Source of the DNA: Pseudorhizobium banfieldiae
GTDB taxonomy: Bacteria; Pseudomonadota; Alphaproteobacteria; Rhizobiales; Rhizobiaceae
Assembly: GCF_000967425.1 (NCBI RefSeq)
Contig: NZ_FO082820.1
Coordinates: forward strand, 558,001 to 622,000
Direction of reading: 5' to 3'
DNA length: 64,000 bases
Positions 53,767 through 61,509 of this stretch are shown here, in pieces. The notes under the pieces were generated by a model, which searched no databases, had not been told where the DNA came from, and saw only the letters and a list, made by a program, of their open reading frames with translations. Numbering within the stretch: the first letter of the stretch is position 1; each line of letters opens with the position of its first letter. The position numbers and the translations under genes are program-made.

Positions 53767-54507
53767 ATGGAAGCGCGTGAGGGTTCGTCCAAGGAAATAG
53801 AAGTATACCTTTCGGTCGATGTAGAACCGGACTGCCCGCCCTATCTGTGGACCTGGCGCGGCATCGAGGAAGGGATGCCGAAGCTGATCGACCTGTTCAC
53901 GGAGGAGAAAGTGCTTGCAACTTTCTTTGTTACCGGGGACACGGCCTCTCGCTATCCGCAGATGGTAGAATGCCTTGTCGAGAACGGGCACGAGATCGGC
54001 TGCCATGGCTTTAGCCATCATCCGTTCAGAACCTTCGATGAGGAGCGCGCAATGTTTGAGGTGGCCTACACGAATTCGCTGCTGCGCAAGTTCGCTCCGG
54101 TCACGTCCTTTCGCGCACCTTACCTCCAGCTGCCTGAAAGGTTTCTCCCCTTGCTAGCGGCAGATGGCATCAGGACTGACTCTTCGCGCGCCAAGTACAA
54201 ATTCTGCGACAAACCGAATACGTCTGCACCGACCGTGCAGCGTCTTCCCGTTTCCGCGACGTCAAGTATCCTACGATTGCCGTCCTTCGTACGAGACCCA
54301 TTGTTGAGGTGGTTGCGGAGCCCTGTTGTTTTATTCGTGCATCCTTGGGAATTCGTTGATCTGACGCGACATCCGATCCGCGTCGATTGTCGATTTCGGA
54401 CGGGAGATCCTGCGCTTCGGGATCTTCGCGATGTTATCCGTGTTTTGCGGGATGCCGGGGCGGCTTTTCGGCTGGTGCAAGACTTCAGGGAGGCGAAGGG
54501 GAACTGA
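53767..54507 (+). CDS. Polysaccharide deacetylase (NodB-type)
   Basis: From the ATG at 53767 the protein has 246 residues with the NodB fold: the metal and base site LSVDVEPDCPPY near residue 15, IGCHGFSHHPF near residue 79 (HxxxH), SFRAPYLQLPE near residue 116 and LFVHPWEF near residue 192. It removes an acetyl group from an N-acetyl sugar. There is no signal peptide, so it acts in the cytoplasm, probably on a lipid-linked sugar made by the GT4 enzyme that is convergent with it. It follows the PgpA-type gene by 5 bases. Confidence 0.9.
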   Translation: MEAREGSSKEIEVYLSVDVEPDCPPYLWTWRGIEEGMPKLIDLFTEEKVLATFFVTGDTASRYPQMVECLVENGHEIGCHGFSHHPFRTFDEERAMFEVAYTNSLLRKFAPVTSFRAPYLQLPERFLPLLAADGIRTDSSRAKYKFCDKPNTSAPTVQRLPVSATSSILRLPSFVRDPLLRWLRSPVVLFVHPWEFVDLTRHPIRVDCRFRTGDPALRDLRDVIRVLRDAGAAFRLVQDFREAKGN

Positions 54508-55714
54508 ACCCGTGACTCTCGCGGTAAAGCGCGATGTGTTCCGCCGCCAGCGCCTGCCAATCGTAACGGGCGAGACCAGGATCGGCCATGGCAAGCTTTT
54601 GCAGCCTCTGCGGGTCTGCCGCGAGCGCCGTAATCTCGCCTGCTAACTCCATGTCGTTCTTTACAAGAATCCCCGAAACTCCGCTATGAACAAAGTCCGC
54701 GATGCCGGTCCCTTCCATGGCAAGCACCGGTAGGCCGGCTGCTCTTGCTTCCAGTGCGGCGATGCAAAACGCTTCCTTGAGAGACGGCATCACAAAAAGA
54801 GAGCTTTCTGCGTAAAGCGATCTCAGCTCCTCGCGCGAAAGCCACCCCGCCAAAAGGATCCGGTCCTGAAGTCCTGTTTTTGCGATACGCTGCTCAAGTC
54901 GAGCGCGCAGCGGCCCATCTCCGGCGATCGTCAGCGTAAGGTCGATACGTCTGCTGGAAGCTTCCGCGGCACTTTCAGCGAAGGCATCGACGAGTGCGAT
55001 GCACCGCTTGCGCGGCTGTAGTCGCAAGGCCGAAACAAGCCGCAGTTGCCCCCCGCCCTGCGCGCGCCGCAGTCCTTCAGCGTGCCAGAGGCCGTGCTCG
55101 AAGCCGTTCGGTAGAACCCGCACTGGGACTTTCGGCATCGCTGTGCGTATCTGGCCGGCGACGAGATTACTGACCGCGGAGAGAATTAATCTGCCCTTGC
55201 ACCAGCCGGTCGCTCGCTCGATGACAGACAGCAGGAGCGGAAGCTTCCGCATGACCGAGTGAAAGGTGACCACGATCGGCAAGTCGAGGAACCGTGCCGC
55301 CGGCACGGCCGCAAGGCACAAGGGTGCGACGATGCTGGGATGAATGTGAATGGTATCATACCTACCCTCAGCAAAACTGTCTCGGAGCTTTCCGACCAGT
55401 TGTGGCGACGCCGCAAGCTCGACTATGGGTAGTCTGAAGCAATCGATGCGGTCTATCGGCACTCCGTCGATCTCAGGCGGACCAGGAAAGCTTGTTACGA
55501 TCACGGGCTCGATGCCCTGTTGCTGCAAGTTCTTGGCCAGGGCAAGGAGATGCATCTCGATCCCGCCTTGGCGGGGCAGACACCAATCGCTGACCAAGGC
55601 AACTCGTTTTGGCCCAGAGCGGGTTAAATCATGCTGACGGTTGGGGTGAGGGCGCTGCTGTAGGATGACTAGCACCTGAACTGAGGGTGAACGTGTTATA
55701 AGGCCGCCTTCCAC
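54485..55714 (-). CDS. Glycosyltransferase family 4 (PIG-A/PimA-like class)
   Basis: This 409-residue GT-B enzyme has RVALVSDWCLPRQGGIEMHLLA (from about residue 37, so a later start such as the region before RSGPK is possible), IVVTFHSVM, VRVLPNGFEHG and the E-x7-E donor site KEAFCIAALEARAAG. The GG[IV]E.H start is shared by lipid-acting GT4 enzymes such as PIG-A, which puts GlcNAc on phosphatidylinositol. It overlaps the deacetylase gene end by 23 bases on the opposite strand. Action on inositol lipid is inference from the cluster. Confidence 0.88.
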   Translation of the reverse strand: MEGGLITRSPSVQVLVILQQRPHPNRQHDLTRSGPKRVALVSDWCLPRQGGIEMHLLALAKNLQQQGIEPVIVTSFPGPPEIDGVPIDRIDCFRLPIVELAASPQLVGKLRDSFAEGRYDTIHIHPSIVAPLCLAAVPAARFLDLPIVVTFHSVMRKLPLLLSVIERATGWCKGRLILSAVSNLVAGQIRTAMPKVPVRVLPNGFEHGLWHAEGLRRAQGGGQLRLVSALRLQPRKRCIALVDAFAESAAEASSRRIDLTLTIAGDGPLRARLEQRIAKTGLQDRILLAGWLSREELRSLYAESSLFVMPSLKEAFCIAALEARAAGLPVLAMEGTGIADFVHSGVSGILVKNDMELAGEITALAADPQRLQKLAMADPGLARYDWQALAAEHIALYRESHGFSSPSPP

Positions 55715-55950
55715 CCCGTCAAGAGTAGGTATGCTTTGCGTTTTCGGGAAATTGCCGTCAGCAACACCCCTTGCCGATTCGAAAGCTGCGACGTGACGAG
55801 GTCGTCGCTTTCTTCAGCGCATTTGCCGCCGCCTTGCCTGATCGGAATCGAAGCATGCGCGAGTGGACACCACTAGACCCTGGTACTCTAGGGGGCTGGG
55901 TCACGAGGTTCGGCTGATGCCGGCGTCTTACGTCCAACCATTCGTTAAGC

Positions 55951-56280
55951 GAGGACGACGGGCTGATCTGCATGGCGACAGCCAGTATGCTAGAGGAGCT
56001 GGAGTATGACTTCTCTAAAGCGGGCTCGGTGGAAGAGGCACTCCCGATCCTGGAGCGAGAGGAGGTCGATATTGTTGTGACCGATCTTGGACTTCCTGGG
56101 ATGTCAGGCGAGGATTGCTGTCGGGACGTGCGTCGACGCTGGCCGCAGATTGGGTTGGTTCTCGCGACAGGAGCAGCCCCTGGCCTCGTGCTGGAAGATG
56201 CGTCACGCACAGCTTTGTTGACGAAACGCCATGGGGTGGAGCAACTAAGGGCGGCGCTGAAAGCTGTGCTGAACCATTAG
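55951..56280 (+). pseudogene. Receiver-domain protein lacking its first strand
   Basis: The frame EDDGLICMATASMLEELEY matches the first acidic turn and helix 1 of response-regulator receivers, and VTDLGLPGMSGEDC holds the phospho-Asp. The conserved Lys region is LLTKRHG and the end QLRAALKAVLNH. The hydrophobic first strand before EDD is missing, and no ATG precedes it in frame; the first ATG is at 55972. It is either the end of a broken hybrid histidine kinase or of a stand-alone receiver. It probably is not functional. Confidence 0.6.
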
Positions 56281-56468
56281 CTCAGGCGGCGTGAGGTGCG
56301 AACATTGCTCAACGTTGATCAAGTTGCCGTTCGTCTAAAGAAAATTCACCACCAGTCAGGATCGGGATGTCCATCCCGGCGGGTGCAGCAACCTGCACTT
56401 GCCAACCCGGTTAACGGATGGCACTGCAGCGTCGCTGCGAGCTTACAAAACAACATGAGGATGCTGCC

Positions 56469-56975
56469 GTGGGAGCGGAGATTTGGTCAACGCTGGTCAG
56501 TGAGTTCTCGGATGTTCCAGACGTGTCTACCATTACACGCATCACGGTGCGCCTGGCACTTGCGGCGGTGCTCGGCGGGATCCTTGGATACGAGCGCGAA
56601 CTGAAGGGAAGAAGCGCAGGCGTCCGGACGCACATGCTGGTGGCCGTCGGTGCAGCACTTTTCGTACTAGGTCCTTTGCAAAGCGGCATGGAGATCGGAG
56701 ATCTGTCCCGCGTGCTGCAGGGCATTGTGCAAGGAATCGGCTTCCTCGGTGCGGGCGCGATCATGGTTCGTGCAGCGCGGCGGGAGGTCGAGGGTTTGAC
56801 GACGGCAGCGAACATTTGGGCGACGGCCGGGATCGGAGTGATAGCGGGTCTGGGATTGGAAGCGACCGCCGTCCTGTCAACCTTCGTGGTCTTGATCATT
56901 CTCGCGGCAGTACCCGCTATGCTTCCAAAGCTGTCCGCGAAGAAATCAGGCCCGAACGAGTCTGATCCAAGTTGA
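56469..56975 (+). CDS. MgtC/SapB-family membrane protein
   Basis: I prefer the GTG at 56469 (GAEIWSTLVSEF), which follows GAGG; an ATG at 56418 is the longer option. The protein of about 168 residues has the MgtC pattern: RLALAAVLGGILGYERELKGRS, RTHMLVAVGAALFVLG, QGIGFLGAGAIM and GLTTAANIWATAGIGVIAG. MgtC proteins are inner-membrane proteins tied to magnesium starvation and inhibition of ATP synthase; family members outside pathogens are of less clear role. Confidence 0.9.
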   Translation: MGAEIWSTLVSEFSDVPDVSTITRITVRLALAAVLGGILGYERELKGRSAGVRTHMLVAVGAALFVLGPLQSGMEIGDLSRVLQGIVQGIGFLGAGAIMVRAARREVEGLTTAANIWATAGIGVIAGLGLEATAVLSTFVVLIILAAVPAMLPKLSAKKSGPNESDPS

Positions 56976-57104
56976 GCAGATACATCGTCCCGATATCGCA
57001 CTCCGTCAGCTACGACCTAGAAGCCGGATTAGGTGCTTCGAAGGCAAATGCCTCCCGCTTCACCATTTAATGGTCGCCTGTGACATCTCCGGGGGAGGGA
57101 TGCT

Positions 57105-58040
57105 TTAGTCCTTCAGAACGCCCATGACTATGAGTCCTGCCGCAGTCACGAGGGCGCCGAGGATGACCGCTGGAGCAGCCCACCCGTGCCCCAGAAGCCC
57201 CTCGAGTACGATAACGAAGCTGGGCGTCAGATATCCATAACCAAGGACTTTGGCAGCCGGTAGACGCATGGACGCGTACTGAAGCAGTAGGAAGGTAAAG
57301 GCGGTCGTCACGATGGAAAGGTAGGCAAGGGTGGCCCACACCGACAGTGGCAGCGCTCTAAACTCCAGCGAGACCAGTTCGCGTGCACCCGTCGGCACCA
57401 GCCATGGCACCGTGAACACGATGATCCAGAAACCGAACAATACGGGGTTCTCCCCCCGGGACAGTTTTCTCAGCAGCGGCACGTAGGCTGCATGGCCGAT
57501 CACACCAGCCAGAAAAATCAGTTCGCCACGCCCGATGTCGAACGAAAGCAGTGCCTGTACGTCGGCGCGAAATATGACCCAGATGGCACCAAGACCTGCC
57601 GTGACAAGGGCAACCAGGACGTCCGGTCGAGTCCGTTGGCCGATGAACATCAGCGCAAACCCTGCGCTGATCAGCGGCATGAGGGTGAAGACTGCTCCTG
57701 TCTGGACCGGGCTGGTGAACTCCAGCGCGATGAACATCGTGAGCATGTACGTTGCAATGAGACCGCCGAGAACCGCGTATCTCCAGATGGCTTGAGGCAG
57801 CGCGAACGGAACCCTCATGATCCAGAACGTCAGAACGCCCATCACTGCCACCGTCATGAGGTAGCGCATCAATGTCAGCGGCCCGGCGTCCAGATGTTGC
57901 GCCGCCATGCCGCCAAACGAGAATGATCCCGCGATGAGTGCGGCGAACAACAGCATGGCGAGATGAGCAAGCAGCTTCTCACGTCCTTGAGCATGGACGC
58001 TGGAGAGCGCAGGAGCGGGGGAGGGACCGGGCGGGGGCAT
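57105..58040 (-). CDS. EamA-family (DMT) transporter
   Basis: From Met 58040 (MPPPGPSPAPAL) this is a 311-residue membrane protein with ten predicted helices in two EamA repeats: first GSFSFGGMAAQHLDAGPLTLMRY near residue 40, second GVIGHAAYVPLLRKL near residue 180, and TAFTFLLLQYASMRLPAAKV. DMT transporters export metabolites or amino acids. No neighbouring gene tells its substrate. Confidence 0.88.
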   Translation of the reverse strand: MPPPGPSPAPALSSVHAQGREKLLAHLAMLLFAALIAGSFSFGGMAAQHLDAGPLTLMRYLMTVAVMGVLTFWIMRVPFALPQAIWRYAVLGGLIATYMLTMFIALEFTSPVQTGAVFTLMPLISAGFALMFIGQRTRPDVLVALVTAGLGAIWVIFRADVQALLSFDIGRGELIFLAGVIGHAAYVPLLRKLSRGENPVLFGFWIIVFTVPWLVPTGARELVSLEFRALPLSVWATLAYLSIVTTAFTFLLLQYASMRLPAAKVLGYGYLTPSFVIVLEGLLGHGWAAPAVILGALVTAAGLIVMGVLKD

Positions 58041-58649
58041 GACCTGAGCAGATACCAGACGAACGCTTGCGGATAAATGCCCGAGCACGCGTTGTCGTGG
58101 AATGATAACGAGGGAGGCGCACAGGGAGTCTCACAACGGAAATGATTTCCTCTTCGCGCCCCCGCATTTCCGAGCTGAAAGTCGGCTTCTCGAAATCCCA
58201 CCGCGGAAGCGGACAGTCCGCTCTCGGCTCCAAAAACTAGCCCTTCCGCAAAATAGAAGCTGACCGCTCAAGTAGTTTTTAGCGAGTACAGAGGCTGAAC
58301 GACGGGGTAAGAGGTTCGAATCCCATCACCCGCTGGATGTCAGACCGACCTGCTAGAGATGCTCAAGCTGCCAGGAAATGAACATATCGCCCAGCCCACT
58401 TGCGTTGATCGACATTGGCAGGCGTGATGCGGTCGAGTTAGGTTGACTCGGCGATGATTGCCGAGGCCACCTGATATTCTGCGGCGTGCCGAGGGGGCGA
58501 GATGCAAAAGCACGAGTCTCAACGACTTTTGGCACGAGATAAAATTCGGTGCGGGCAGGTCAACAGCGGCAGCGTTGCTAGGCATGCCGTGCGCGGCATC
58601 TTTCCACTTCACCCGAAAATTTGAACGAGGAGGCACCGAAGCGCACTCG
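58041..58649. other. Intergenic stretch with a tRNA 3'-end-like fragment
   Basis: About 600 bases with no convincing gene. At 58311-58334 GAGGTTCGAATCCC continues into ATCACCCGCT, which looks like the T loop and acceptor end of a tRNA (the ACCCGCT end is typical of tRNA-Gly), but no 5' half is present upstream. It could be the leftover attachment site of an integrated element. Short frames here show no protein features. Confidence 0.35.
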
Positions 58650-59615
58650 TCAATGTTGAAGCTCCACATCCTCTCGTCCACGACGATGTGAGCCTTGCCA
58701 CTGTCCTGTCGCGATCAGCTGTGTCAGCGTAGTCTTCACCGTCTGTGCCAGCTCATTCGTCAACCAGGAGCCCCGCATTTCACGGCGCCGGACCATGGCG
58801 AACACGCTGATCAAAGGCGGGCGATCAAGAAAGTACGCCTGCAGTTCTCCCCTCTCGACCTCCTGCTGGACGCTTGCGTAGGTGGTGACTGTAAAGCCTT
58901 GTCCGTAGCGGATGAGCGCCTTGATCAGCGTGATGCTGTCGACCTCGCTGCGGATTTGCAGACGCACGCCGAATTGCTTTGCCGCGTTATCTAGCATGCG
59001 CCTGTTCGCGTGAGGCAAGGCCGGCATGATCAGGGGGATATCGGCGAGATCACCGACGGAAATCGACTTCTTGATCGGTGGCAGGTTGCCGTGCGCCGTT
59101 TTTCCCGGTCCGATCAGAACTGTCTGCTCATAAGAAATGGGCTCGATATCAAGCTCCGGCAGCGACACGGGATTGTGCAGGACGGCTAGGTCGATCCGCC
59201 GGTCAAGGACCCATTCATGCAGTGATGGACTGCTCCCTTCCAGCAGTCGAAGCGAGATTTGCGGCCAAACCTTCAGGTAGTGATCGACGATAGGTGGGGC
59301 GAGTGCCGCACCTGCCATCGGCGGTAAGCCAAGCACGACGTTACCGACCGCCATGTTCTCGGTTCCAGATATGTAGTCTCGGGTGTCGTCGGCCATGCGC
59401 AAAAGCGCCTCGGCCCGTTCCATCAACATGAACCCGGCTTTGGTCACTTGCACCCCCCGGCCGCTGCGTTCAAGCAGTTGCGCGCCGAGCTGCTGCTCGA
59501 GCTTCTGAAGCTGGCGCGTAATGGCCGGCTGGGCGATGTGAAGTTCCTCCGCCGCAGCCGAAATGCTACGTGCACGGACCACCGCCACAAAATATCTCAG
59601 CGCGCGCAAGTCCAT
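58650..59615 (-). CDS. LysR-family transcriptional regulator
   Basis: The ATG at 59615 (MDLRALRYFVAVVRARS) is six bases after GGAGG. The winged-helix part (residues 1-60) has ISAAAEELHIAQPAITRQLQKLEQQLG. The effector domain (about 90-290) includes GNVVLGLPPMAGAALAPPIV and DLAVLHNPV. Length 321 residues. It is divergent from the TRAP operon and almost surely controls it in response to the transported substrate or a product. Confidence 0.94.
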   Translation of the reverse strand: MDLRALRYFVAVVRARSISAAAEELHIAQPAITRQLQKLEQQLGAQLLERSGRGVQVTKAGFMLMERAEALLRMADDTRDYISGTENMAVGNVVLGLPPMAGAALAPPIVDHYLKVWPQISLRLLEGSSPSLHEWVLDRRIDLAVLHNPVSLPELDIEPISYEQTVLIGPGKTAHGNLPPIKKSISVGDLADIPLIMPALPHANRRMLDNAAKQFGVRLQIRSEVDSITLIKALIRYGQGFTVTTYASVQQEVERGELQAYFLDRPPLISVFAMVRRREMRGSWLTNELAQTVKTTLTQLIATGQWQGSHRRGREDVELQH

Positions 59616-59709
59616 CGGCATCCTCCAAACAAGCCATACCGAAATGTTCATAGACTGTCTTTGGGTTCGCAGAAAGCACCTCTCGCTGCGGACGTCAAAA
59701 AGGTGGCCT

Positions 59710-59726
59710 GATATAGCCGGTATATC
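59710..59726. promoter_or_regulatory. Small palindrome GATATA-N5-TATATC
   Basis: GATATAGCCGGTATATC lies between the LysR start and the TRAP genes. Its arms ATA and TAT fit the T-N11-A style of LysR binding sites, so it may be the LysR recognition box. Confidence 0.4.
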
Positions 59727-59805
59727 GGCACGTAAGCGATAATCATGCTTGCGTCTATTCCGGAGATGGTGATGGCCTCCGCACGAGAAGCGTTAGGAAA
59801 CTGAC

Positions 59806-59834
59806 CTGATCCATGCCGAAACGGTATGGATCAG
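59806..59834. promoter_or_regulatory. 13-base inverted repeat upstream of the TRAP operon
   Basis: The arm CTGATCCATGCCG is followed by AAA and then CGGTATGGATCAG. The arms are complementary at 12 of 13 positions, and the odd pair is G-T. It lies about 87 bases before the TRAP binding-protein start. Such a long dyad could be an operator for a second regulator, or a hairpin in the leader RNA. Confidence 0.5.
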
Positions 59835-59920
59835 TATAGAAACTCGGTATTTGCGTCGCGTCCTCAGCTTGGGCATTTTTCAGCTATCCGGGGGAGGCCG
59901 GACGCAAAGGAGGATTTTCA

Positions 59921-60928
59921 ATGAAGTTAACAAAGCTAACGGCCATGGCCTCTGCCATGGTGCTCTGGGCGGCCGCAGCCAATGCGGAAACCTACACCTA
60001 CATCACCTATAAGCCGCAAGGCGCCAATGATGCGCACGCAAACAGCCTGCAATGGCTGGTGGATGAGTTCAAGAAGCGAACCGGCGGAAAGCATGAGATC
60101 CAGATGTTCTGGGGCGGCTCGGTTGCTGCGGTGGGTGAAACTCCCGACGCATTGGCAAGCGGTGTAGGTGATATGGGGGACATCGTCACACCCTATTTTC
60201 CCGATCAGTTCCCGCTGAATAACGCGATTGGGTTCTTCATTCCGCAGCCGCTTGATAGTGCCGGGGTCGCCGAGGCAATGGTCAACTGGCATGCCACCTA
60301 TCCGCAGTTCGCCGAGGAACTAGCGCAGGACAACCTGCATGCCTTCAGTTTTCGGGCCTTGGAAAACTATGGACTTCTGTGCAAAGAGCCGGTCGATTCC
60401 CTTGACGATCTGAAAGGCAAGCGCATTCGCTCATACGGTTTCGCCTATCCGGCTCTGATCGAGGCAATGGGTGCGACGCCCGTCTCCATTACAACCTCGG
60501 ATACCTACGAAGCTCTGGAGCGCTCGATTGTCGACTGCGCACCTATTGGTCCCGCGCTGGCCCGTGGCTTCAAGTATGACGAGGTTGCCAAGTACTACAT
60601 CGAGATCCCCTTCGGGGCGTCTTTCGGCCATCTGCTGACTATCAATCTCGATACCTACAAAGGAATGGATGAGGAGACCCGGGCAACGCTCGATCAGCTG
60701 GGTAAGGACTATATGGTCGAATACGGCCGTATGCTCGCAGATGACGAGAAACGCGTCCGCGATCTCTGGAATGGCGACCTTGGCGTCACGGTCACGCCGT
60801 TCCCGGCCGAACATTTGAAGCCGATCCTCGAAGATCCGAAGGTGAAGGCCGTTCGCGAAGAGTGGCAGGCCAAGGCTGAGGCAGCAGGACTTCCGGTCGA
60901 CAAGATTGTTTCCGACCTTCAGTTCTGA
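59921..60928 (+). CDS. TRAP transporter substrate-binding protein (DctP family)
   Basis: The start follows GGAGG. The signal peptide is MKLTKLTAMASAMVLWAAAA, with cleavage after NA. The mature protein has the DctP fold: WLVDEFKKRTGGKHEIQMFW, GVGDMGDIVTPYFPDQ, and the ligand-clamping region KGKRIRSYGFAYPALIEAMG with the conserved Arg. It delivers an organic acid or similar solute to the DctQ-DctM pair encoded downstream. 335 residues. Confidence 0.94.
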   Translation: MKLTKLTAMASAMVLWAAAANAETYTYITYKPQGANDAHANSLQWLVDEFKKRTGGKHEIQMFWGGSVAAVGETPDALASGVGDMGDIVTPYFPDQFPLNNAIGFFIPQPLDSAGVAEAMVNWHATYPQFAEELAQDNLHAFSFRALENYGLLCKEPVDSLDDLKGKRIRSYGFAYPALIEAMGATPVSITTSDTYEALERSIVDCAPIGPALARGFKYDEVAKYYIEIPFGASFGHLLTINLDTYKGMDEETRATLDQLGKDYMVEYGRMLADDEKRVRDLWNGDLGVTVTPFPAEHLKPILEDPKVKAVREEWQAKAEAAGLPVDKIVSDLQF

Positions 60929-60987
60929 GCGATAGCTGGGACCGCGGCTGGCCGCGGTCCCGCATTTTGTCGAATAGGACAAGTCTC

Positions 60988-61509
60988 ATGTTGACCCTGT
61001 CTCGCATACGGACCGGCTTTGGCTGGCTCCTGACAACTTTTGCCTGGATATCGAGCGCCGTCGCCTTTTGTGTGATGGTTCTCGTCGTGGCAAACGTGGT
61101 GAGCCGTTATGGCTTCAATATGCCGATTGCCGGCACCTTGGAACTCACGGAAGGAGCGCTGCCCCTCATCATCTTCCTGTCGCTGGCCATCACCCAATAC
61201 CACGGTGGGCATATTCGCGTGACATTGATCACGGACCGGGCACCGGAATCCATAGCGCGTGCGCTCACCATCTTCGCGCTCCTCGCCGGCGCGCTGCTAT
61301 TCGGCTGGGCGACTTGGGCGGGTTGGCTTTCAGCTGAAAAGTCGTTCGCCATCGGCGAGATGAAGCGGGGCTCAATTCGATATCCGGTCTGGCCTATCAA
61401 GTATGCCGTCTCCGCCGGGATGGCGCTCCTGACTGTGCAGTTCCTGATCGACGCGCTCTGGGTCGCATCTGGACGGCAACTTCCCCATGAACTCCCGGAG
61501 GACGCATGA
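60988..61509 (+). CDS. TRAP transporter small permease (DctQ family)
   Basis: The ATG at 60988 is eight bases after AGGA; the earlier TTG at 60967 is less likely. The 173 residues form four helices with the DctQ-type NVVSRYGFNMPIAGTLELTE between helices 1 and 2. It couples to DctM and is needed for transport. Its stop overlaps the DctM start (ATGA). Confidence 0.9.
   Translation: MLTLSRIRTGFGWLLTTFAWISSAVAFCVMVLVVANVVSRYGFNMPIAGTLELTEGALPLIIFLSLAITQYHGGHIRVTLITDRAPESIARALTIFALLAGALLFGWATWAGWLSAEKSFAIGEMKRGSIRYPVWPIKYAVSAGMALLTVQFLIDALWVASGRQLPHELPEDA

Noticed and set aside
29791..55714. A bacterial sphingolipid (ceramide) cluster
   Set aside because: The lipid kinase, ACP, ligase and Lpt-like genes recall such clusters, but no serine palmitoyltransferase, ceramide synthase or reductase is visible.
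58311..58337. A second tRNA gene
   Set aside because: Only a T-loop and acceptor-like end are present, the T stem does not pair and there is no 5' half.
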